64,000 bases of DNA, taken from assembly GCF_018785265.1 (NCBI RefSeq), contig NZ_WQPK01000008.1:1-64000 (forward strand), written 5' to 3'. This document shows, in pieces, positions 41,742-49,367 of this stretch (the first letter of the stretch is position 1; every line of letters begins with the position of its first letter). This DNA is from Collinsella aerofaciens. Its GTDB lineage: Bacteria; Actinomycetota; Coriobacteriia; Coriobacteriales; Coriobacteriaceae. The notes under the pieces are model-generated. The model saw only the letters and a list, made by a program, of their open reading frames with translations, did no database searches and had not been told where the DNA came from. Position numbers and translations under genes: made by a program.

Positions 41742-42008
41742 ATGGAGACCTACACCTCACCCAAGCGCGTCGTGCGCGACGGCCACCTGGTCGCCTTCGA
41801 GGGCGAAGTCATGTCCACCGACGAGGCCGTGCGACGCGGCCTCGCCATCGAGGCCGTGAAGGCCCCCGAGCCGCAGGCCGAGGACCTCACCGTCAAGGAG
41901 ATCAAGGCCAAGCTCGACGCCGAGGGCATCGAGTACCCCAAGGCGGCCAAGAAGGAAGAGCTTCTGGCGCTCCTCGAGGCCGACCTCTACGACGACGAGG
42001 AGGAGTAG
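41742..42008 (+). CDS. Small head protein with HeH/LEM-like domain
   Basis: This 88-residue protein ends in LTVKEIKAKLDAEGIEYPKAAKKEELLALLEADL, a helix-extended-helix DNA-binding motif seen in small phage head proteins. The N-terminal half (RVVRDGHLVAFEGEVMSTDEAVRRGL) also recurs in capsid-adjacent proteins. It may be a head decoration or DNA-binding element. Confidence 0.7.
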   Translation: METYTSPKRVVRDGHLVAFEGEVMSTDEAVRRGLAIEAVKAPEPQAEDLTVKEIKAKLDAEGIEYPKAAKKEELLALLEADLYDDEEE

Positions 42009-42010
42009 CG

Positions 42011-42748
42011 GTGCTCGTCCAGCCCTACAGCACGCTGCGCGTCGCCTACACGGACGAGCTGACACTTGAGACGGAGGCCGCGCCCGACCGCGCGGCCCTC
42101 CTTTTGGGCAGCGGAACGTCCCTCGAGTACAGGCTCGAGGACGGAAAGCTGAAGCTCCCGCGCATCGCGGCCCCCGATTCCGTGCGAATCAACTGGTATC
42201 GCGGTGACGACCTGCTGTTCACCACGTTCCTCGCGGTGGTCACGCGCCACTACTTCAGGCTCGAGCAGCTAAAGGGCATGGACGATACCGACGACTTCTC
42301 CGACGTGACCGAGGAGGAGTTCTGGGCCGCGCGGCAGGCGGCCACCGAGACGTTCGAGTGCAACGCGAGGCGCAGCTTCGTGCAGCAGATGGGCGTCACG
42401 GAGACCTTCGGCGGCGGCTTCGTCTGGCTCGACCACAACGACGTGGCCGAGGTCCTCACCCCCGGCTGGTCGCTCGTGAGCGACTGCCAGGCGGTCGGCC
42501 CCGAGGGGCGCGCGACCATCCGCTACCGCTACGGCCTCACCGAGGTGCCGGAGCGCGTGAGCGAGGCCGTCCTGCGGCTCGCGGCCTACTACCTGCGGCC
42601 GTCCGCCACGCCCGAGAGGGCCACGGGCGAGGCCACCGACGCGGGCTTCATCCGCTACACGCTCGCCGGGCGCGACGGCGCGACGGGCCTGCCCGAGGTC
42701 GACGCCGCCATCGAGCAGTTCGGGCGTTGCAGGGCGGTGGTCATGTGA
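42011..42748 (+). CDS. Head-tail connector/adaptor protein
   Basis: The 245-residue protein starts at GTG. The C-terminal half (EEFWAARQAATETFECNARRSFVQQMGVTETF, VSEAVLRLAAYYL) matches gp6-type head-tail adaptor helices; the N-terminal half is a beta-rich extra domain. It follows the capsid and precedes the tail terminator, where the adaptor should be. Confidence 0.75.
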   Translation: MLVQPYSTLRVAYTDELTLETEAAPDRAALLLGSGTSLEYRLEDGKLKLPRIAAPDSVRINWYRGDDLLFTTFLAVVTRHYFRLEQLKGMDDTDDFSDVTEEEFWAARQAATETFECNARRSFVQQMGVTETFGGGFVWLDHNDVAEVLTPGWSLVSDCQAVGPEGRATIRYRYGLTEVPERVSEAVLRLAAYYLRPSATPERATGEATDAGFIRYTLAGRDGATGLPEVDAAIEQFGRCRAVVM

Positions 42749-43245
42749 TCGCCATGCCCTACGCCGAGGCCGCCACGGCCCTGTTCGAGCGCGCGTCGCT
42801 CGTGCTGTCCGAGAGCGCGCTGGCCATGTACGGCGACGGAGGCAAGGTGCCCGAGGTCCACGACCACATCCCGTCGAAGCGCCCGCCGTTCCTCGCGTGG
42901 TGCGACCCGCTGGCCGACATGGACAGCACGACGGGCGGGGCCACGAGCGCCGAGTACGCCAAGCAGTTCACGCTGCACGTCTACCTGTTCGCCACGCACG
43001 CCAAGTTCGACGTGGCGCGCGAGAGCGTGCAGCGCTGGGTCAACTCGCTTTGCTACGGCATCGCCGCCGACGCGACTCTCGGCGGCGCGGTCGACTGCGC
43101 GATTCCGCGCATGAGCGACGCGGGCTACGACTCGACCCCCGACAAGAAGTACGTGGTGGCGGCGCAGGTCGATGTGACCTGCAAGGTCTTCTCGGCCTGC
43201 CCCAGAGAGTTCAAGGAGCTGGTGCGCAATGCTTCGCGCGGCTAA
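42745..43245 (+). CDS. Probable head closure or tail terminator protein
   Basis: The 166-residue protein starts at GTG in a GTGA overlap (an ATG three codons on is an alternative). It has a beta-rich centre (FTLHVYLFATHAKFDVARESVQRWVNSLCYGI) as in minor capsid/tail terminator proteins of siphophages. Assignment rests mainly on position. Confidence 0.65.
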   Translation: MIAMPYAEAATALFERASLVLSESALAMYGDGGKVPEVHDHIPSKRPPFLAWCDPLADMDSTTGGATSAEYAKQFTLHVYLFATHAKFDVARESVQRWVNSLCYGIAADATLGGAVDCAIPRMSDAGYDSTPDKKYVVAAQVDVTCKVFSACPREFKELVRNASRG

Positions 43246-43396
43246 GGGTTTCGAGGCCACCTACAACGGCCTCACGTATCGAGCGAAGAAGGGCGAGCAG
43301 GTCGAGGGCCTGCCCACGTCCCTCCTGACCATCCTGAAGCGGGACGGAATCGTGAAGGAGTCCCGCACGTCCAAGAAGGAGACGGCAGATGATTAA
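43229..43396 (+). CDS. 55-residue basic phage protein
   Basis: The peptide (FEATYNGLTYRAKKGEQVEGLPTSLLTILKRDGIV) overlaps the previous gene by 17 bases and the tail tube gene by eight. It has an SH3-like start and a Lys-rich end. Such small genes occur between terminator and tube genes; function unknown. Confidence 0.55.
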   Translation: MLRAAKGFEATYNGLTYRAKKGEQVEGLPTSLLTILKRDGIVKESRTSKKETADD

Positions 43397-44405
43397 CACA
43401 TCCATCGGCCTCCTCGGCGTCGCCCGCCAGGAGTCCAAAACCAAGGCCGCGCCGACGCCGACGTTCCGACACGGCCTCACCGGCGGCGGCCTCATCAAGC
43501 CCGAGCGCACCGTCGAGCAGAAGAACGTGGCGTGCGGCCTGCGAGCCAACACCACCAACGGGGCCTACGTCTCCGAGGTCAACATGGCCGTCGACTTCGA
43601 GACGCTGGCCTACGCCGACTCGCTTGTGCTCTACATCCTCGCCGCCATGGGCAACATCGTCACCACCTCGGCCGAGAAGCCCGGCTACTACAAGCACGTG
43701 ATCACCCTCGGTTCCGAGATTCCATTCCTGACCTTCTGGGGCCAGGTGGGCAACACGTCGGCCGCCACGGTGCACAAGGCCACGGGCTGCAAGATCGACA
43801 CGCTGTTGCTGTCCTTCGAGGGCAACGCGCCGCTCGACATCGGTATCACGGCCGCAGGCATCGACGCCGCCCTGTTCGGCGGCTGGTCCGGCGAGACGGA
43901 GCCCTCGTGCTTCGACGGCTACTTCATCCCGACCAACGGCGTGTTCAAGTTCTCCCCCAACGACCAGACCCCCATCGAGGTGCTGGTGACCAAGGGCGAG
44001 TTCGAGCTGTCCAACAGCCTCACCTCCTACCGAGGCGCGGGCCGCGTCATCGCATCCGAGGTCGCCGAGTCCAAGCTCAAGACCACGGTTAAGCAGACCA
44101 TCATCCCCGAGGACTACACCGAGATTCGCAAGGTCCTCACGGGCAGCGAGAACGGCACGACCGTCACCAACAAGGTCGTCTACGGCTCCGCAGCGTGGGA
44201 GTTCACCCACTCGCAAGACCCCAACTGCACCATGAGCGTCGTATTCTCCAACGTCCCGTGGAACTGCGAGACGCCGGAAATCGACCCCGAGGGCAGCGCC
44301 GCCGAGGTCGAGTTCAGCGCCGACGACATCGGCGTGGCGGCCAAGGACGGCTCCCCCGTGACCATCACCATCGTCAACAAGGTTCAGACCTACGCAGCAG
44401 CCTAG
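43389..44405 (+). CDS. Major tail tube protein
   Basis: The 338-residue protein is beta-rich, with a C-terminal Ig-like addition (GSAAEVEFSADDIGVAAKDGSPVTITIVNKVQTYAAA). The N-terminal domain (KNVACGLRANTTNGAYVSEVNMAVDFETLAYADSLVLYILAAMG) fits a siphophage tube protein. It lies just before the frameshifted chaperone pair, the usual place for the tube protein. Confidence 0.82.
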   Translation: MINTSIGLLGVARQESKTKAAPTPTFRHGLTGGGLIKPERTVEQKNVACGLRANTTNGAYVSEVNMAVDFETLAYADSLVLYILAAMGNIVTTSAEKPGYYKHVITLGSEIPFLTFWGQVGNTSAATVHKATGCKIDTLLLSFEGNAPLDIGITAAGIDAALFGGWSGETEPSCFDGYFIPTNGVFKFSPNDQTPIEVLVTKGEFELSNSLTSYRGAGRVIASEVAESKLKTTVKQTIIPEDYTEIRKVLTGSENGTTVTNKVVYGSAAWEFTHSQDPNCTMSVVFSNVPWNCETPEIDPEGSAAEVEFSADDIGVAAKDGSPVTITIVNKVQTYAAA

Positions 44406-44415
44406 GAGGCACTAA

Positions 44416-44739
44416 ATGCTCAAGTTCCACTTCACCCTCACCGACGGCGACAACGACCCCATCGAGTTCGATGCGGGCCGCACCTCCAACTGGAAGTCCA
44501 TCGACGCCATGGCATCCATCCCCGACTCCCCGCATAAGGCCGCATACAACGACTTCGTGTGGTGCGTGATCGCCGCCGAGCAGGCGGGCAAGGCCAAGGA
44601 GGTCGGCATCGAGGGCATGGAGCTGGCCGAGGCCGCCGAGTACATCGCCGACAAATACGACGACGTCGTAATCGACGACAACACCAAGCTCCTCGCCAAG
44701 GAGAAGGACGCCCCTTTAGCATCTGCGCCCGCCAAGTAG
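44416..44739 (+). CDS. Tail assembly chaperone, short form (G)
   Basis: The 107-residue protein is acidic and helical (FVWCVIAAEQAGKAKEVGIEGMELAEAAEYIADKYDD). It is the unshifted product of the chaperone pair that coats the tape measure protein before tail assembly. A slippery heptamer lies seven codons before its stop. Confidence 0.82.
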   Translation: MLKFHFTLTDGDNDPIEFDAGRTSNWKSIDAMASIPDSPHKAAYNDFVWCVIAAEQAGKAKEVGIEGMELAEAAEYIADKYDDVVIDDNTKLLAKEKDAPLASAPAK

Positions 44740-44927
44740 CAAGCGCCGCGCGAATCACCGGGGCCTCCCCATACGACATGGCGCGCCTCCTGGACGAGTA
44801 CCCGTTCGTCTTCGAGGAGTGGCTGGCCCTGTTCGACCGACGCGGCGAGGGCTTCGCGGCCAAGCGCGAGAGGACGAGGGGCGAGCGCGTGCAGCGCCTG
44901 TTCGACCGCATGGGGAGGAAGAAATGA
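44416..44927 (+). CDS. Tail assembly chaperone, -1 frameshift product (GT)
   Basis: A ribosomal slip at C-CCT-TTA (44712-44718) fuses the first 101 codons to a second frame that runs to 44927 and has no start of its own. The extension (ITGASPYDMARLLDEYPFVFEEWLALFDRRGEGFAAKRERTRGERVQRL) is typical of the T part. The two products are made in a fixed ratio in many siphophages. Confidence 0.82.
44712..44718 (+). other. -1 ribosomal frameshift site CCCTTTA
   Basis: The heptamer has the canonical X-XXY-YYZ form in the zero frame (codons CCT and TTA can re-pair as CCC and TTT). It is located before the tape measure gene, as expected for G/GT chaperones. Confidence 0.8.
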
Positions 44928-45349
44928 GCAGCCTGAGCATCAGGGTCGAGGGCCTCGCGGAGGCGCTGAAGGGCCTCCGCGAAATCGACCGCGAGCTGCC
45001 GAAGGAAGTAAAGAGGGGACTGCGCGAGGACGTGCGGCCCCTTTTTGCAGCCTATCAATCCTACGCGCGCGGCCTCGGCGGCTCCGGGCAGTACGCAGCA
45101 AACGCCTCGATGCGGACCATATCGGCGGGCGTGAAGATCGCCAACAGCGACCCCGGCGCAGGCCCCATCGAGTTCGCCAACCACGGCGCGCTCTACCAGA
45201 GCGGCCCCAGGGCGGGCAGGCGCATGGGCGTGCCCCATGCCGGGAAACCGCGCGCGCTCATGCGCGCCGTCGACGAATACGAGGACGAGGTGCGCGACCG
45301 CGTGGAGTCGCGCATCGAGAAAGTAATCCAGAGGTACCTAAATGGGTAA
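44924..45349 (+). CDS. Tail component, HK97 gp10-like
   Basis: The 141-residue protein (IRVEGLAEALKGLREIDRELPKEVKRGLREDVRPLF...GVPHAGKPRALMRAVDEYEDEVRDRVESRIEKVI) resembles HK97 gp10-type tail proteins, although in most phages that gene lies before the tube gene. It overlaps the chaperone extension by four bases and the tape measure gene by eight. Confidence 0.65.
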   Translation: MSSLSIRVEGLAEALKGLREIDRELPKEVKRGLREDVRPLFAAYQSYARGLGGSGQYAANASMRTISAGVKIANSDPGAGPIEFANHGALYQSGPRAGRRMGVPHAGKPRALMRAVDEYEDEVRDRVESRIEKVIQRYLNG

Positions 45350-48300
45350 GGCATCAATCTCCATCGCCGTCACAGGCTCCTATAACGGCTCCGCGCTGGA
45401 GAAGGCCGAGCGCCGCCTAGAGACTATGGCGAAGAAGGCCGTCGTTGCCGAGAGCAACGTCGACGGCGCTGGCAGGAGCCTCGTAGAATCAGGCTCCCGT
45501 CTGGCCAAGGCGGGCGGCGCGATATACAACACCGGGGCCAGAATCGAGGCCGCCGGGCAGAAGCTGGTCCCCGTGACCGCAGCCATCGCGGGCGTGGCCG
45601 TGGCCACGGGCGCTGCGGCCGTCAAGATCGACACGTCCCTCACGGGCGTGCGCAAGACCGTGGACGGCACCGAGGAGCAGTACCGCCAGCTCAAGGAATC
45701 GGCCATCGAGTTCTCCAAGACCAACGCGGTGAGCGCCGACCAGATTCTCGACATCCAGGCGCTTGGCGCGCAGCTCGGCTTCTCCATCGACGAGCTTGAC
45801 GAGTTCTCGCGCGTGGTATCCGGTCTGGACATCGCCACCGATATGAACGCCGAGCAGGCGGCCACCGAGCTGGCGCAGTTCGCCAACATCGTGAAGATGT
45901 CCCACAGCGACGTGAGCCGCTACGGCTCGGCCATCGTCAACCTCGGCAACAACCTCGCCACAACCGAATCAAGCGTCTCGTCCATGGGGCAGCGCATCGC
46001 GGCCGCATCCAACCAAGTCGGCATGAGCACGCCGGACATCCTCGGATGGTCCGGTGCCATGTCCTCCCTCGGCATCGAGGCCGAGGCCGGTGGCACGGCG
46101 TTCTCCAACACCGTCGCATCCATCGACAAGGCCGTGGCCACGGGCGGCGACGCGCTCGACTCGTTCGCGTCCATCGCGGGAATGAGCGCCGACCAGTTCG
46201 CCCAGAGCTGGAGGACGAGCGCCACCGACACCATGCTGGCCCTCCTCAAGGGCACCAACAGCGCCGAGAACATGACCGTGGCGCTGGAGTCCATGGGCGT
46301 GACCGGAATCAGGCAGACCGACGTGCTCAAGCGCCTCGCTGGCAACACGGACCTCGTGAGCCAGGCGCTTCATGTATCCAACGACGGCTGGCGCGAGAAC
46401 ACCGCGCTGCAGGACGAGGTCAACAACCGAAACGACTCCATGGCCGCCAAGCTGGAGATCCTGCAGAACAAGGTCACAGCGGTGGCCGAGGACATCGGCA
46501 CGCCGCTGGTGAACGCAGCCACCGACGCCGTCGACGCGGCCGAGCCGCTGTTCGAGGCCGTCGAGAACGTGACGCAGGGCTTCGCCGACATGGACGAGGG
46601 CGCGCAGCGCAATATCATCACGCTCGCCGCCGTGGCCGCAGCCGCCTCGCCATTCCTCACCACCACGGGCCGAATCGTCAAGACCGTGGGCAACGCCGTC
46701 ACGGCCGTGGGCAAGGCCAAGCAGGAGTGGGGCGTCTACGCCGACGCGCTGACCACCACGAATGCAGCCGCACTGAAGGCGTACAGCGAGAACGAAAAGC
46801 TAAACAAGGCCCTCGAGAAGAACCCGGCGGCCAAGGCGGCTGGCGGCGTGGACAAGTACGTCGAGGCCGTGCAGAACGCCAGCAAAAACACATCCAAGTA
46901 CGACTCGGCCGTCAGCAAGCTATCGAACGAGCAGAAGAAGGGCAGCAAGGCCAACGCCGAACTCGTCGAGAGCCTCAAGAAGGAAGTCGACGAGAAGCGC
47001 AACGCCATGAACCGCTCTAAAGAGCTGGTGAACGGATACAAGCAGGAGGCAGCAGCGGCAAAGACGACCGAGGCTGCCACCAAGGCGCAAGCCGCAGGCC
47101 TCATGACGCTATCGAAGGCGGCAGACGTTGCCAAGCTGGCCTTCGCCGCCGTCGGACCGGCGCTCGTTATCGCTGGCATCACTGCCTTCGTCCAGAGCAT
47201 GGAGGACGCCAAGAAGCACGCCGACAACCTGAAGGCATCGACCACCGAGCTGGAGGCCGCCGCCGCTGGGGCCAAGAACGAGGTCAAGGAGGAGGCTGGG
47301 GCCTTCGACGTCCTCACGGGCTCCACGGGCAGCGCCAAGGCCGACGTCGACAAGATGCTCGAGAGCCAGGCGCAGCTCGCCAGCACGCTCAAGGAGACCA
47401 ACACATCGGCCGCCGCGCAATCCGCACAGCTCACGGCCGCATACGACACCATCAGGGAGTACGCGAACAAGAGCGACCTGAGCACCGAGGCGCAGGGCCG
47501 CCTGCGCGCTGCGGTCGATACGGTCAACTCGATGTGCGGCACGCAGATAAGCGTCGTCGACCAGGCGAACGGCAAGCTCGCCGACGAGCACGGCGCAATC
47601 AGCGACGTCACCGGGGCGCTCGGCGAGTACGTCGAGAAGAAACTCGAGCAGATCAGGATAGACGCGCAGCAGTCGAACCTGACGGCCCTCTACGAGCAGC
47701 AGGCGCAGGACATCCAGACGCTCGCCGTGGCCCAGAAGGACTACAACGACGAAGTCAACCGCTGCATGAAAAACAACCCGCAGATGACGCGCGAGCAGGC
47801 CGAACTGACCATGAGCTACTCGAAACAGGGCAAGGCGCTCGACGAGGCCAAAGCCGCGCTCGGCGCGGTGAACAACTCCATCGACACCGTCACGGAGAGC
47901 CTCGGCGCATCCGTGGCCGTGGCAGACGGGGCCACCGCGAGCGTGAAGGACCTCGCTGCGGCGTCCCCGGCCGTCTCCTCCGCGTTCCTCGGCCTCGACA
48001 AGGACCTCGGCCAGTTCTGCGACGACCTCCAAAATGCCGGAATCAGCGTCGAGGACTTCCAGAGCCTGAACGACGAGCAGCTGATCAAGCTATCCGCCTC
48101 GTGGGACGGCACCACCGGGAGCATCATCAAGGCCCTCGGCGACATGGGCATCAAGTGCAAGACGCAGGGGCAGGCGGCGGCCGACAACTGGGCCAGCGGC
48201 CTAAGCGCGGGCGCGCAGAGCGCTATCGGCGCGGCCCAGCAGGTCACCGGTTCCACGCTCGAGGAGTTCAAGCGCAACTGCGACGACTACGGCATCGCCG

Positions 48301-49367
48301 GAGACGCCGCCGTGACGGCCTTCGCCAACGCGCTCGCCCAGGGCGACACCTACGACGTGGCGGCGGCAAAGGCCAGGGAGGCCGTTGGCGGCCTCGACGA
48401 GGCCAAGCAGGGCGGCTCCGACGCGGGAACCCTCGCCGGAGCGCTGTTCGCCGAGGGCATCACCACCGGAGGCGCACCGACCGAGGGCAACGCGGCCGCG
48501 CTGGCCGCAGCGCTGGCGGGCGGCATCTCCACCGCCCCCGGTGACGCATCCGCGACGGGCAACTCCGCAGGAGCGGGCTTCGCGCAGGGCATCGCCGACA
48601 ACACGCCGCAGACATCCAGCAACGCCGCAGGGCTGCGCGCGGCCCTGTCCGGCGGCATCGCCCCCGCGCCCGGCGACGCATCCAGCACGGGCAAGTCGGC
48701 GGGCGCGCTGTTCGCCAGCGGAATCGGCTCCGCGTCCGGCAGCACCAGCGCCAACGCGCGCTCGCTGGCCAGCAACGCCAAGTCGGGCGTCTCCTCCTCC
48801 CCCGGTGCCCTCGGCGGCACCGGTAGCTCGGCCGGTTCGAGCTACGCACAGGGCGTCGGCGCGGCCGCAGGCGCATCGAGGGCGAGCGGCTCGTCGCTCG
48901 CCAGCAGCGCCTCCTCCGGCGCGAGCGGGTGGAGCGCGTACACGAGCGGCTCGCACCTCGGCCAGCAGTTCGCCAGCGGCATCGGCTCGGCGTGGAACTC
49001 CGTCCGCAGCTTCGCCACGTCGCTAGTCAATGCGGCCAAGAGCGTCATGGGCTTCTCCGTTCCAGAGGACGGTCCATGGTCCGGTGCCGAGAAGGGCGGC
49101 GAGACCTCTGGACGCCACCTCGGCGAGAACTTCGCCCACGGCATGCTCGAGGCCCGCGCGGACGTGAGGGACAGCGCCAAGCGCCTCATGGCCACGGCGC
49201 AGCTCGACGGGAACGTGGCCTACACGGGCAACGGCGGCACCAAGACCACCGTGGTCAACAACTACTACTCGCTGGGCGACGTCAAGATCGACGCCTCCTC
49301 GATAAGCGAGTTCATGACACTCAACGACTTCTTCCAGACCGTCCGCAAGGCGAAGGCAGGGATGTAA
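45342..49367 (+). CDS. Tape measure protein
   Basis: At 1341 residues it is the longest product and should set tail length at roughly 200 nm by the usual 1.5 angstrom per residue. The N-terminal part is the TP901-type tape measure core (FSKTNAVSADQILDIQALGAQLGFSID, LSSMGQRIAAASNQVGMSTPDILGWSGAMSSLG variants), followed by long coiled coils, one hydrophobic stretch near residue 605, and a C-terminal region with repeated Gly/Ala/Ser blocks (about residues 1035-1200). Confidence 0.94.
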   Translation: MGKASISIAVTGSYNGSALEKAERRLETMAKKAVVAESNVDGAGRSLVESGSRLAKAGGAIYNTGARIEAAGQKLVPVTAAIAGVAVATGAAAVKIDTSLTGVRKTVDGTEEQYRQLKESAIEFSKTNAVSADQILDIQALGAQLGFSIDELDEFSRVVSGLDIATDMNAEQAATELAQFANIVKMSHSDVSRYGSAIVNLGNNLATTESSVSSMGQRIAAASNQVGMSTPDILGWSGAMSSLGIEAEAGGTAFSNTVASIDKAVATGGDALDSFASIAGMSADQFAQSWRTSATDTMLALLKGTNSAENMTVALESMGVTGIRQTDVLKRLAGNTDLVSQALHVSNDGWRENTALQDEVNNRNDSMAAKLEILQNKVTAVAEDIGTPLVNAATDAVDAAEPLFEAVENVTQGFADMDEGAQRNIITLAAVAAAASPFLTTTGRIVKTVGNAVTAVGKAKQEWGVYADALTTTNAAALKAYSENEKLNKALEKNPAAKAAGGVDKYVEAVQNASKNTSKYDSAVSKLSNEQKKGSKANAELVESLKKEVDEKRNAMNRSKELVNGYKQEAAAAKTTEAATKAQAAGLMTLSKAADVAKLAFAAVGPALVIAGITAFVQSMEDAKKHADNLKASTTELEAAAAGAKNEVKEEAGAFDVLTGSTGSAKADVDKMLESQAQLASTLKETNTSAAAQSAQLTAAYDTIREYANKSDLSTEAQGRLRAAVDTVNSMCGTQISVVDQANGKLADEHGAISDVTGALGEYVEKKLEQIRIDAQQSNLTALYEQQAQDIQTLAVAQKDYNDEVNRCMKNNPQMTREQAELTMSYSKQGKALDEAKAALGAVNNSIDTVTESLGASVAVADGATASVKDLAAASPAVSSAFLGLDKDLGQFCDDLQNAGISVEDFQSLNDEQLIKLSASWDGTTGSIIKALGDMGIKCKTQGQAAADNWASGLSAGAQSAIGAAQQVTGSTLEEFKRNCDDYGIAGDAAVTAFANALAQGDTYDVAAAKAREAVGGLDEAKQGGSDAGTLAGALFAEGITTGGAPTEGNAAALAAALAGGISTAPGDASATGNSAGAGFAQGIADNTPQTSSNAAGLRAALSGGIAPAPGDASSTGKSAGALFASGIGSASGSTSANARSLASNAKSGVSSSPGALGGTGSSAGSSYAQGVGAAAGASRASGSSLASSASSGASGWSAYTSGSHLGQQFASGIGSAWNSVRSFATSLVNAAKSVMGFSVPEDGPWSGAEKGGETSGRHLGENFAHGMLEARADVRDSAKRLMATAQLDGNVAYTGNGGTKTTVVNNYYSLGDVKIDASSISEFMTLNDFFQTVRKAKAGM

